Source of the DNA: Cristatella mucedo
Lineage: Eukaryota; Bryozoa; Phylactolaemata; Cristatellidae
Direction of reading: 5' to 3'
DNA: 64,000 bases
Assembly (NCBI GenBank): GCA_009760855.2
Contig: WPIO01000053.1
Location: 926,001-990,000, forward strand
Of this stretch, positions 1 to 13,300 are shown piece after piece. Below the pieces are notes generated by a model that was given only the letters and a program-made list of their open reading frames with translations, ran no database searches and was not told where the DNA came from. Within the stretch, counting starts at the first letter, position 1. The number at the start of each line of letters is the position of its first letter. Position numbers and translations under genes: made by a program.

Positions 1-435
1 TCTCCATAGCCGGCCGCAGCACCTATTGTGTTGACCGGAGCCACATGGTTAAGGGGTTAGCTGCGACAGTTTGTCGCAGAACAGCAGCAGCAGCCGGCTG
101 CCGCCGAATCTCGGCAGCTCTCAGCTGCATTTCTGACAACGTTATCGACTGTAGCCAAGCTTGGCAGTTTAGCTCACGAGTTTGTGGCCTACGCTTGTCT
201 CCCAAGTCTAGCTAAGTTGAAGCTATTTTGATCAGGCTGTGCAACGCCAATACTTCCTACTTCCTCTCTTCATCTGCTCCCGGTTCTTTAATACTCCGAC
301 GATATCCGGCAGGTTCTAGCCCTTGACGCCGGCCGAGTCTCGCTGCGGTGCCCAGGGAATCTGCTTGCATAACTTCTCAGTTTTCCGCCTACCAATTTCA
401 CCACATCGTTCCACAAAGTTGTAGCCTGTTTTCAG

Positions 436-602
436 TTGGTGACTGCCTCGACATTGGAAAATCTGCATATGACGCCGGCGACTTCTATCACGCTGTGGTA
501 TGGTTTCAGTATGCGCTGGAGAAAATGGCACGCGAGCCTACGTCAGACGCCTCCGAGCGTCGGCTGGAAGTGCTGGATTATTTGGCCTATGCACTCTGGA
601 AG
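436..602 (+). CDS. P4HA: P4HA-A exon: peptide-substrate-binding domain, first half
   Basis: The acceptor is ttttcag at 429-435 and the donor is AAG|gtcagc at 603. The exon opens with two bases of a split codon and ends at a codon boundary. It encodes GDCLDIGKSAYDAGDFYHAV and then DYLAYALWK, the tyrosine-rich TPR-type helices that bind the proline-rich collagen chain in this family. It matches P4HA-B 43188-43369 in phase and content, but is five codons shorter in the loop between the two conserved blocks. Confidence 0.93.
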
Positions 603-3600
603 GTCAGCCTTTGAATCGCATGCTGGGAGCTCAAGGGAGCTCTTGTGCATTTTCCGAATATTTCTTAACCTGTACTGACTTTTGTAGGTTCCATTATTGC
701 GATCGTGGTTCTAACGTAGTCTGTAACCCGTGGTTATAGTGGTAGTAACGTCGTTTATCAATACCTCGTACAAACCTCAAATCCTTTGGAGACCGTGCAT
801 TTAGTTCGTATGCTCCCAAAGCCCGGAACTCCCTCCCGACTTGCGTCAGAACATCCCCTGACTTAATAATAATAATAATAATATTGCACTTGATAAAGCG
901 CCCTCAGAGAACTTAATCTCTTTCTAGGCGCTTTACATTTGCTGCAAAGTGATACGCAATAGAATAGGAAGTAAAATCATGCTTGAAAAACAAACAAAAT
1001 GAATAACATGGTTAGGGGTTACATGCACTGGGTCAGCATGCAAATGTGGTTAGTGGCAGCATGAACAGTGTCAGCACGCAAAGCACATCGAGGACGAATC
1101 ACAAGGACCCACTAAATGCTGTCCTAAATAGGTATGTTTTTAAGTTTCTTTTAAATGTGGTCAGGTCAGGGGATGTTCTGATGCAGGTCGGGAGGGAGTT
1201 CCAGGCTGTGGGAGCATACGAGCTAAATGCACGGTCTCCAAAGGATTTAAGGTTTGTACGAGGTATTTCTAGACTGTTGGATTCCGAAAAGCGAGTGGTA
1301 CGATGCTTTGCCTGATGGGGTAGTATATCTGAAAGATAGGTTGGAGCCATAGAATGAAGAGACCTAAAAGTGAGCGACAAAACCTTGAAGTCAATCCGTT
1401 GCTTGACTGGTAACCAGTGCAAGTCGGCGAGAAGTGGAGTAATGTGGCAACTGCGACGCTCACGACAGACAAGCCTAGCTGCAGAGTTTTGCACCAGCTG
1501 CAATCGCCTGATCGCACATGCTGGTAGGCCAGTAAGCAGTGAGTTGCAGAAGTCGAGACGAGATGTCACGAATGCATGGACCAACTTGGACGTGGTATCC
1601 TTATCTAAACAAGCCCGAATTTTAGCAATGTTATGAAGCTGAAAATAGGCAGATTTGACTGTGGAGCTGATGTGGTCGTCTAACGAGAGGTCGACTTGAC
1701 CACATTAAAAAAGCATTTAAAAACACACCTATTTAGGACAGCATTTAGTGGGTCCCTTTGATTCGTCCTTCATGTGCATATGCGTGCTGACACTGTGCAT
1801 GCTGCCACTAACCACATTTGCATGCTGACCCTTTGCATGTTACCCCTGGCCATTTTATTCATGTTGCTTATCAAGCATGATATTACTCACCATTCAATCT
1901 CGTTTTCCTTTCCAGAAAATGTAAAGCGCCAAGAAAGAGATTAAGTTCTCTGAGGGCGCTTTATCAAGTGCATTATTATTATTATTATCTAACCGAGTCA
2001 AAGTTCATCTACATGCTGTGTAACTCAATGCCGGATCGCGGTGCTTAGAGTTGGCACGCCGGCCGGTAGATATTGCCCGGTCTCTAGGGATTGGCATAAA
2101 CATTCCTGTCAGCTGAACTATCTGTTGAAAAGTCCTCAGATTACTGCAACAGGGGGCACAACTCCCAATGACATAAGTTCTGTCGATCATGTTCGCCGGC
2201 TCTAAGACCGGGTATTCTGTATACTGGAGGTATCTCGTGCTCTGCTACATTTTTTTGTTTTAGTTTGCTGCTTAGAGCAATCCAGAGATAATAATAATGC
2301 TAACAGGAACAGGTCCCCTCCCTCATACGTTTTGGAGGCACGCTCTGGCTATGATATTTTCGCTGGAAAGAGCAGGCCGGGGCTTCATACATGGAAATGA
2401 GTGTCGGCACATGGTGGGGCAGCAGTTCCCACACCCAGCGAAAAATTACAGGTGTGTACGTAAATGAAGGTCTCCCGTGTCTTCCTGTTATTGTGCGGAC
2501 ATTGTGTTCCCACATGTCAAAATCTAGGAATTTCGCTTCGCCAGAAAAAGAGGGAATAGGTTTTTAGGAATAATTGCCCAATCACACCTCCGGTGCTTGC
2601 CGCCGCCTGGTGAGCAGTGCTGCTTGGCCGTGTTCTTAAAAAGTGTGCGGAAACCTACAGGTAGCGGTCATATTTACACTAAAGAAGGAGTTGGATAAGA
2701 ACAGAGATATTTTGGAGATTACCTATAGAGTGCTTAATGTTGGTTTTTGTTGTTGTTTCGTACTTCATCTGGCCCATTTTTGTATGATATCACGAAATTT
2801 GCTTAACTGAAAAAGGAATCTTAAGGCTTTAACATGTTTCAGAAAGGAGAAAGGAATGTTAAACTTATATTGTGAAGTGTCTGACCTTTTTTCAACGGTT
2901 ATTCTGATATTAAAATTATTAAAAAAAATTCATAGTTGCTTCTGCTCCGCAAGTACCTAATTATGGTGTTACAGCGATAAGTCTTTGCATAATCGTCAGG
3001 ACGGTTTAGACTGAAAAACTAAGCGTCTGCTTTATTCATCAGAATGTATTAATGCACAGATTTCCTCAAAATCCCCCCCCCCCCCCCCCCGCCGTTGGAG
3101 TGAACGAAGCATTGCAAAAGGTTGGTTTGCTGCTCTCTTGGAATGATGCATTTAATTGAGTCGCATTAATAGAAGCGCTCGATTTAGACTTTAGGTAGTC
3201 ATTAGTCAGCGGTTCTCTTCTCTGGAGTCGAAGGATGCTGCAAGTGTAACCGAATTACTTTTTTCGGATATGTGACAGCTTGATGGTCTGCCAACAGAGA
3301 GTCCGTATATAAATCAAAGAGATCAAGCGTATTGGGACCGACTCTTTCTGAGTTGGATATGCAAATAAATGCACATGTTTTGCATGTTTGACGCGGTCTA
3401 GTGGAATGTCCTCCACGGGTGTTTAATCATTCAGGGCCTCCCCGGTGACGGGTAGTTCTTGGCATGGACATCTCTGGGTGCTGGCTAGTGGCTACAACTG
3501 GCGAACGCCAATATACCCGGAAGTGTTGGCGACCGTGCCTTTAGTTCCTAAGCTCCCGAAGCCTGAAACTCACTACCGAGGCACGTCAAAACGCCCCCAG

Positions 3601-6600
3601 ACATAATGACATTTTAAAAGAAGCTTAAAACGCACCCTCTTATTACAGCATTTGGTGGGTCTTTGTGACTCGTCCTTTGTGCGCAATGTACCTGCTTGCT
3701 CTATGCCTGCTGCTTGTGGATGTTGCCACTAAACTTTTGGTATTGCTCTATCTGCAGCTTTATCTCTCTCGCTCTGTCTCTCATCTCTGTCACTCTCTCT
3801 CTCTCTCTCTCTCTCTCATCTCTCTCTCGCTCTCTCTTCTCATCTTTCTCTCTCTGTCTCTCTCTCTCATCTCTCTCGCTCGCTTTCTTGTTACATACAC
3901 ACTCTCTCTCTCCCTCTCTCTCGGCTCAGTCAATCACCTGTGGCTGTGGCTGATGAAATGAGCTTCTCACGCATTGTTCTCTCTAGTGTCCGATAAGCTC
4001 GGGGTTATCTGGTTCAGTGCTCTTCCAGTACGATCGATACAGGGCTTGAATTCGTAGCTGCACACTTCTAGTTATGAGCTCGAGCCGATTCTACACTCAG
4101 CTAAGACCTATTGAAGTGGTATCTGATTAGTCTTTTACCGTAATGCTAAACCAGCTACGTACTCATAGACATGTAGCTAAATGCTTGCTGCTCTTGCCAG
4201 CTGTCTGCATACATGCACGCTCTCCAGGGCCCGCATCCCCGTTGGCCTGGACCTCGGCACTCCGGACCTTGGCAGCCACTAAAGCTTTGCCAGTTCCTAC
4301 TGGCAGCATTATTAGGTACGACCGTGCATTTCTGCTATCGTTAGCTGTTGCCATTCACAATGCGCTCGTGGATGACCGTGCTTGTGCCATTCCGGTCAGT
4401 GAAATTGGGCATCGAGAGCTCGGTGAAGCAGGCGGTGACCAAGCAGGAGCGAGTTTTGGTGCAGAGAATTTTCTTATTTGCAGGCTACTTGTGGTTTTCA
4501 TCCGGATTATACACGGTTTCTTTAATCGTATTTTCCTTTGATGTGGTCGTCTTCAGAGCTTCTGATTAATAATAATAATAATAATATTGCACTTGATAAA
4601 GCGCCCTCAGAGAACTTAATCTCTTTCTAGGCGCTTTACATTTGCTGCAAAGTGATACGCAATAGAATAGTAAGTAAAATCATGCTTGAAAAACAAACAA
4701 AATGAATAACATGGTTAGGGGTTACATGCACTGGGTCAGCATACAAATGTGGTTAGTGGCAGCATGAACAGTGTCAGCACGCATAAGCACATCGAGGACG
4801 AATCACAAGGACCCACTAAATGCTGTCCTAAATAGGTATGTTTTTAAGATTCAATTTCTAACACGTTTTTATTTTGAAAGGTACCGCACAGAGCAATGTA
4901 AACTTGAGCCAGCTAACGTATTGGACTATTCCTTGTCTTAAGAAAGGAGTCGAACGAGATGGCTTCTGCGGAAGCGGTCTTGTTAATGAAGCTTTAAGTT
5001 TTAAGCACATCAAAGACATCACCTTAATTCCGGGCACATGGTGGATGAAACACCAACGTGTCGCCAATTAGGAGAGCAAAGTATCCTCAGATCTACTCCC
5101 CCACCAGGCCACGCATCGTACCACCTGCTTTTCGGAATCCAACAGTCTACAAATACTTCGTACAAACCTCAAATCCTTTGGAGACCATGCATTTAGTTCG
5201 TTTGCTCCCAAAGTCTGGAACTCCCTCCCAACCTGCGTCAGAACATCCCCTGACCTGACCACATTTAAAAGAAACTTAAAAACACACCTATTTAGGACAG
5301 CATGTAGTGGGTCCCTGTGATTCGTCCTTCATGTGCTTATGCGTGCTGACACTGTGCATCCTGCCACTAACCACATTTGCATGTTGACCCTGTACATGTC
5401 ACTCCTAACTATGTTATTCATTTTGTTTGTTTTTCAAGCATGATATTACTTACCATTCAATCGCATTTCCCTTTGCAGCAAATGTAAAGCGCCTAGAAAG
5501 AGATTTAGTTCTTTGGGGGCGCTTTATCAAGTGCATTATTATTGTTATTGCATTATTATTATCCACCACCAGCAGCATGCTGGCTTGGCTGATGAGGAGT
5601 TCAGATAAAGTCAAAGTCAAATGATAAGGCGATTCAACAGCCGCATTTGTATATCGACAGAAGTTTTTAACGGCTGTCACCACTGCTTGCAGCGGCAATA
5701 TGTAATAGCATATAGCAGGGCTTTAACCCAGGACCGTGGAGGTCGTGGAGCGAGCACCCCCACAGCGAGCACCCCCACGCCGCCGAGCACCCCCACAGCG
5801 AGCACCCCCACGCCGCCGAGCACCCCCACATCGAGCACCCCCACACCGCCGAGCACCCCTCACAGAGAGTCAAAGAAGGCCTTTCTGCAAGGGGTGACTC
5901 TAGCAAGATCGACGTGTACTGTTATATTTGCAGACTGCATTGGCTATGGTTTTTCCAAGAGCAAGCAGAGTTTTTCGGTTGCTTTAGTCGATTCCGATGC
6001 TTTTAATACTACTAATAATAATAATTACAATAATAATAATGATGATATTGGTAATGCGAATATGAAAATTGTACAGCGATGCGACGACTTGGCCCTATCT
6101 TGCTTTCCAAAAAGGGCATGTGCTGTTGATGGGCACTTGACCCAACCTTAGTACGTCGTGTATGAATTGGATACCCGAGCTAGGGAGAGACTTTGTGCCT
6201 CGGAGTCTCAGAGGCACACTTTGTGAACATTCTTTTCAGAAGAAGCAATTCAGCCAGTGGTGGTACCAGTGGAGGGCATTCGTCACCCCCCCCCCGCCCC
6301 TTGCAGTCAGCAGCAATCTGGGCAGCTATTTTTCGCCCCTGCCGTCACCAACGTCGAAATGATGTCTTCATTCGGCTCGATGAGCGATCCCCGAGATCGC
6401 TTCGAATAAGCACTGCAATTTTGCAGTATTTTTTCTTAGCTGCAGGTCTAGCCCCGCCCACGTGAAAACCTTTCGGGTTTTGTCTCAACTGCACAAAAGT
6501 TGTTCAGGTCTTGTCCCTCTCCCTCTAGATAGAAGAAATTCTTGTTTGGCTAAAGAATGCTGTTTGATGTACTTCGCGTCACCTGGGCATTGATTGATGT

Positions 6601-6965
6601 GCACCGTGAATAGTCGCGGATGCCATTTGCAGCAAGGCAACGTCAAGCGAGCTCTGCTGCTCACAGAGGAGATCCTGACTGCAAAGCCAGACGAAGCTCG
6701 CGTGAGGGCGAACAGAGACTACTACCTGACCGAGCTCGGCAAGCTGGAGGCCAGCTCGCCTCACTTGCCCGAACTGCAATTGCAGCGAAACCTGTATGGC
6801 TATCAATCAGAGGACGAGTTCATGGAGTACGAAAGGCTGTGTCGGGGAGAGACATCTAAGGTCAGTGAGCAGGCTGGCTGTCACCTTTGTCTATGGCGTC
6901 ATTAGCGCCATGGTCTCTGGTGTTAAATCTCTTTTCTCTTTCTTTCTCTCTCTCTGTATCTCTTT

Positions 6966-7012
<47 letters not shown>

Positions 7013-7259
7013 CCTGTCTCTGTCTCTTTCCTCTCGCTCTCACCTCTCTGTCTCTGTCTCTTTCTCTGTCTATGTTTCTTCGTCTCTCCGTCCGTTCTGT
7101 CTCTGTCTCTTTGTGTCTCCTCCTCAGTCTGCCTGTCTCTCTCTCTGTGTCTGTCTCTCTGTGTGTCTGTCTCTCTCCGTGTCTCTCTGTCTCTCTGTCT
7201 CTCTCTCTCTCTGTCTCTCTCTGTCTCGCTGTCTCTCTCTGTCTCTCTGTCTCTCTCTG

Positions 7260-7312
<53 letters not shown>

Positions 7313-10300
7313 TCTCTCTCTCTTTCTCTCTCTATGCCTCTCTCTGTATCTGTCGTCCCTGTCTCTTTCTCTGTCTGTCTCTCTTCCTCTGTTCCTCTCT
7401 CTCCTCTCTCTCTCTCTCTCTCTTTCTCTTTACCTATCTATCTCGTATATACTTTTATAGACTTGCCTCTCGATATTTGCTTCACCTGCAGCAATTATAA
7501 TGTGCACTAAAATAAATTAATTATGAAGGTGATATACAAATTCAGTATTGTGATGATTGTTATCATTACAGACTGACCTACGCTTGTCATCCTTATGAGA
7601 CCGTCTTTCTAACCTTAGGAACTAGCCAGAATGGCAGTGGGAGGTCGGCTCTGTAGAAGCTATTCTAACAATCAACGGTCTTATTAATAATGTCTCGGTT
7701 CGCCGGATGTACGAAATAAAAGTAAATGTAGCATCGCAGCTTAATATTGTTTTCTCGAGAATAAGGGTAGGCAAAAAATGCTCTGCCCGTGCGAATTAAA
7801 GTGCCTCGAAAATATCCACTTCTCTTTTGAGTGATTTGCAAATTTTTTGTTATAGGCTCCTGGCTTCTTTTTCCGTTATAAGGTCCTAGTTAGTTTGGAC
7901 TCTTTCACTTGCCTTCATGGTAGCCATGACATGCCAGCTTATTCTCGCCTTATTCAGCGCTTTGCTTTTGCTGCAGTGTTGGCTCACGGGGATTGCTGCA
8001 CCGGTCTTCTTCCGACGTCGGACCGCCATGATTTTGTTACGTGCGTTTTGCTGCGGCTGGTATCGATCGATCGATCGTTCTTCTTTCATTCAGCAGAGTA
8101 TAGCACCCGATCGTCCTCCGTCCCGAAGGCTGATTTTTTTCCATCCAGCAGGATACCACCCAGAGTTCCGCTCTACCGTTAACACCCGATTTCTCGCATT
8201 GTATATTAGGTGGCAATGGCCGTACCAGGTTCTTGGAAATTTAGCTGAATCGATTTGTATTCCTTTTTCGAGATGTGGCTGAATCTATTTGTTGTAGAGC
8301 GGTGGTTGTTCATTTTATTTTAGATGTGATCGGTTTATTTTTGTTCTAAATGAGCTCTGGTCAGTTTTTATAATTGTAAAGCCGAAGTTATTGTATATTA
8401 GTATATTGTATTATTGTATATTAGGTGGCAATGGCCGTACCAGGTTCTTGAAAATTTAGCGGAATCGATTTGTATTCCTTTTTCGAGATGTGGCTGAATC
8501 TATTTGTTGTAGAGCGGTGGTTGTTCATTTTATTTTAGATCTGGTCGTTTCATTTTTGTTCTAAATGAGCTCTGGTCAGTTTTTCTAATTGTAAAGCCGA
8601 AGTTGGTTTGTATTTTTTAACTCTCTCCTCGGTTTCCTTATTAGAAAAAGTTCTGGCTGGCGTTGTTCGTTGACAGCAGCTGAGCCACCAATGGCTCATA
8701 CCGCTGTCGCTTGGGATATCCCCCACCCGTCTATGCTCATGCGGCATGCGTGCGGATATTTAAGGTTCCAATCAAAGCTAAACACACATTAAAATGCTCC
8801 TACTCGACCGGAAACGGAAATCCCCAACTACTGCTTAGCCCAGTCAAGGAGGAGGAGTTGAACCTGGAACCGAAGATCGTCTACTACCATCAGCTGGTCA
8901 AAGACTATGAGATAGCCGTCATTAAGAACATCTCCGTTCCGCGGGTACTCGTTGTGGCGTTCAATCGCCGGCGGCTCGCTGCTGCGGCGGCTGCGGCTGC
9001 TCCGGCGGTTCAATCGCCGGCGGCTCAGCTTCTTCTTGGTGCTGCTGCTGCTGGCTTCGCTTGGCGAAAGAGATCTGACAGAACTCTGCTACGCTAATGC
9101 CAAGCGAGCTCTGGCAAGTGACTTTAGAAACCAAAAACGGTCATTCGCCCCTAGGGAAATAGTGCCAGCAAAAGGCAAAAGGGCTAACAGGTCAGGGACT
9201 CAGGTTCAGCCAGCTCTGCTCGCTGAGGTTGTGGATTATCTCATACCGTTAGGGAGCCCAGTCTGCGGCTGACAATGATTAACTTTGTGGAGCTAAACCA
9301 ATTGAAGCCAGTTAAAACAAAATTCTGAGTCAAATATGTTGTACCTTGCAACGCAAACTATCACGAAAGAGTTCTTTCTCAGAGTGCACCCTCTGGTGGA
9401 ACATAGAATTGCTCGAGAGGTGAGGTAACCAGGCATAACCGTGAGTGTTAAGTAGTAGCGAGCACCAAATAGAGTAACCCGGAGCCCGATTAATAACGAT
9501 AATAACAACACATTGGATATAGCACACTCACTCAGAGAACTCAATATATTTTTAGGCACTTTACATTTGCTGCAAAGGAAGCACGATCGAATGCTTAGTT
9601 GTAGCATGCTCAATAAACAACAAGAATAACATGGTTAGGGTTGACATTCACAGGGTCAGCATGCAAGTATGGTTAGTGGCAGCATGCACAGGAGTCCGCA
9701 TGGATAAGCACCTAAAACTCGAATCGTAGGAATCCACTAAATGCTGTGATAAATAGATGCGGCTTTAGTTTCATTTAAAATGAGGTCAAATCAGGAGATG
9801 CCGTGACGCAATTTGGGAGTGAGCTCCAGGCTTTGGGACTATACGACCTAAAGGCACGTTATTACATACCGTATTTATCAGCCGTGGCTTTTTTCTTTTA
9901 ACCCCTCGCAGATGTCATCGTGTCGAGTAATTTTCAATGAATCAGCCGACTGTGCAACGATAATCTGAGAGATCTCTTTATTCACGGCATTTCTGACGCG
10001 TCACTGAGCTCACCACTGGGCGCCACGGTACAACATTCGTGAAATCCAAGCGATAGCAGTGCAATCGGTCGGCTAGCGTCGCTGTCACACGATGAATTCT
10101 ACGACGACCTTGTTTTTGCGTCCCCGGTTGCCGATACGATAATGTGCTTTTGCAGGCGGCCATGCGAGCCTATTCACTATTTATACGATAAGTATCCTGC
10201 GACCTCTCTCTTGTCTCCTCGGGAATCTAGGGCCGAGCGCACGATCGCACATACGCTCGGCCTCACCCCAGCATCGAGGTCACTCAATGAGGGGAGCGCT

Positions 10301-13300
10301 TAGTTTTTTTCCTAAACGATCAGTATAAGTTTCGTGTACTCGTCGAGCGCTGTGCAGGAACTCTTTCGCTTAAATGTTGGGCACTGTTTCTTGAATATTG
10401 TTTCCGCAATGATTATCGATTATTGAATATAGTTTCTTGAACCGCCATATCGATAATCCTTACACAATGAGACGTCGGTTTAACTGTTGGGCACAGTTGC
10501 ATGGACCGTTTGGGCACAGTTGCATGGACCGCCATGCAAGATAATCTTTCAAATTCAGACGTACGTTTAACTTGTGGGGACGGTTGCATGAACCGCCATA
10601 CCCTACAATCCTTTCACATTGAACGGTCGGTTTAGCAGTTATCTCGTGGCTACAGCACTTGGCGATAGCCCCTTAATTTGATATGGCAAAGCTAGCGATT
10701 ATTTCGTTTCTGCTTATTCATCTCGTATTGCTGTCAGAAAATAACAACACTGCTTTTATATTTAGAAGAAAAGCCTGTGCGACTTTTATGAGCTAGTAGA
10801 CACCCTGCTAGATGTCTATGTTTATGCCTACGTAGATAGCCTGCTGTCTCGTCGCTGTCTCTCACAGGCAGACAATAAGATATGCAGGGATGTAGGGATT
10901 GGCAAGGAAACGCGTGAGCTTCGCTGGCAGCGAATGCTTCTGCTCCTTTCGGTAGCAGCGAAGTGTATCCGTTCGCCCGATGGGCTGCCTAGTGTGCATG
11001 TTGACTGTGTGTGGGCCGCCAAGCGCATCTGCTCGCTGTGTGGGCTAAGGGTGGCTTCTGCTCTCTGCGGCAGGTAGGCAGATACTCGGGCTTCCGGTGC
11101 AGGCTACCGAGCCCGTGTTCTGCTTGCTTCGTAGATGGGTTGGCTCTTCGGCTCTCAGGATGGAGGTTCGCGTTTGCGTCGAGCTAATCATCCAGTTTTT
11201 GTCGATGGCCTATCGTACTCGAAACATGGGCGTGCCTTTGGCTATGCTTGTTTTTGTGATTTGTGCAGGGCGAAAAAAAGATACTAATCCCTACTCTCTA
11301 GGTAAGCAGGAATGCCACCCCGGAGAATTTTTTCTTTTTTCCGGAAATTTGTATCCTATCTATCTATAATATATGTATATATATATGTATATTACATATA
11401 TATATTTATTTATTTATATTACATATATATATTTATATATAATATATATTTATATGTATTTATATATATAATATGTATATTTTTTATATTACATATATAT
11501 ATATATATATATATTTAATTCATCTGTATATCGCCCCAAGAGAACTTAATCTCAATTTAGGCGCCTCAAATGTGCCTCGGGGCACGAGCCCACGACCTCA
11601 GCTAGAACTTGGTCGAGGCGAGCACCTTAACCGCTGGACCGAACCAGCTCGAAATAGAATGTTTGCCTTTTTGGATGCTTTGGAGCCTTAATCCTACCAG
11701 CCTGCATTCGTTCTGTCGTGGCTTATCAGCAAGCATAGGCTCTTGGCAGCTTATTAACACAACGGGGGTTGGCAATCTGAATCACATACGTCTGCAGAAG
11801 AAAGTTGCTCATGTGGCTCAACATACATTAGCACTTGGCAGAGGGGAGTTTCGCTTCCGGCGTAGCCTTTTGGCGAGTCGGCTGATTCGTACTGCCCATT
11901 GCTACTTAGGAGCGGCAGCTAGCAATGTCTGCATCCACTGTTCAATAAAGGAATCCTTAGGGAAGTGCGATTCATCAAGTTGCGTCATTGCATTGCATTT
12001 TACACTCTTTCCCAGCTCCACAGGTCCGGAGTAGTAGACAGCAGTGGAGCTGGTGTCAGCACTGCCGACTACAGGACGAGCAAAAGGTGACAGGCTACAT
12101 TTGGGCGTCAAGCCAATGAGTTCGTGCGTGCATTTTCCGCTGCGACGTGTGAGCAGCTGTGGCTGCTACGAGCTGTCAGGTTGTTTTTTTGACGCTCTCT
12201 TGCCTTCCACGATGGCCGGTCTCCAGCTGTGTCTCCTCTGCTAGCTGTGCTGATCGCGTGCTGATCGCGTGCCATCTGTCTGCGCTCTTCGTTCCTTTAG
12301 GCAGGCTAAAGGGCGTAGTAGCGACTAATCGACTGTTCCTCTAGCTTGGTGTCGTCCTGCGTTGGCTTGGTTAGCCGTCTAGGCGCTTTGATCTAGTTAG
12401 TTGTGTGATAACTCTACCCGAAGTTCTTAAAAGCGTTTACAGCATGATAGGTAATCAACGAGAGAAGGGGCACCTGACTCAATCCTGACATAACTAGAAC
12501 TTCCCTTAGTCTTTGATGCCTATTGATGACTGGCTTACACTTGTGGACGGAATGCGTGGCGGTAGAGTATCCAGATCTCGGCAGTCACGCGGCTACCTCC
12601 ATCTTTCAGTTTTTAGCCCCCAAGAGCCAGAAAACTGGAGGCTTTTGATCGGGGTGCTAATCGTCCGAGACTCAAGCAAACCTAGTGTGCCTTTAGCTGT
12701 GAAACAAACAGTTAAGTTTCGAGCAATAGTCCAGCTCCGTAATCAGGAATTTTCTATCGTGAATGTCCTCAAGTCATTCTAGGAGTAAGGTGCTACCACT
12801 TCAGACCCATTATGCTGATGTGTATGATGATGTATACGATGATGTATGATGATGTGATGACGATGATGCTGATGTTGCTGATTCAAGTCTTGCAGCAGGT
12901 CATTACTAACTGTCCGCTCCAAATAGGATTTATTAGGAGTTATGCAGTCGCTTAGGCTCCTCTGCCTCTACATAAATGAGCATGTTGAATTAACCTTCAC
13001 CTTGACTCGATCGAGCAGCAATTTCTTCTGAGAGCCGACTGATTGAATTTCTAGTGTATTCTTTTCAAGACCTGCACAGGAACATGTGCAATGTGCAGAT
13101 AAAATACAGGAGCTGAGTGAGAAGAAATGCTAACACGTTAATTACCTGAATCTTTCTGAATTTATTGAAAGTATTCCGCATCTTCTTGAACTTGATCGAA
13201 AGCACAACAGTTTGATAACTGTCTGAGCCTAAGCAATATGGCGGTTTAGTGACTTTTTGAGCATCTTTGGGAGACTGGATTCGTTGGTCATCACCTCAGA

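Larger units (their letters stand above)
603..6632. other. Large P4HA-A intron, mostly retroelement and simple repeat
   Basis: The intron holds nested LINE1 copies (760-1989), decayed LINE1 (3526-3731), a TC tract, inverted and direct LINE1 3' ends (4566-4848, 5085-5562), a SINE2 remnant and a GC-rich minisatellite. A run of 18 C lies at 3073-3090. I see no exon or recognisable element in 1990-3072, 3091-3525, 3926-4565, 4849-5084 or 5863-6632. The short open frames there lack family motifs. Confidence 0.7.

Noticed and set aside
5621-6151. Pro/Thr/Ser-repeat open frame of 176 codons
   Set aside because: It runs across a SINE2 fragment and a minisatellite into random intron. The repeat is non-coding in origin.
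6796-7510. Overlapping open frames of up to 234 codons, Ser/Leu/Val/Cys-rich
   Set aside because: They translate a TC/TCTG microsatellite. All frames stay open because the repeat has no stops.
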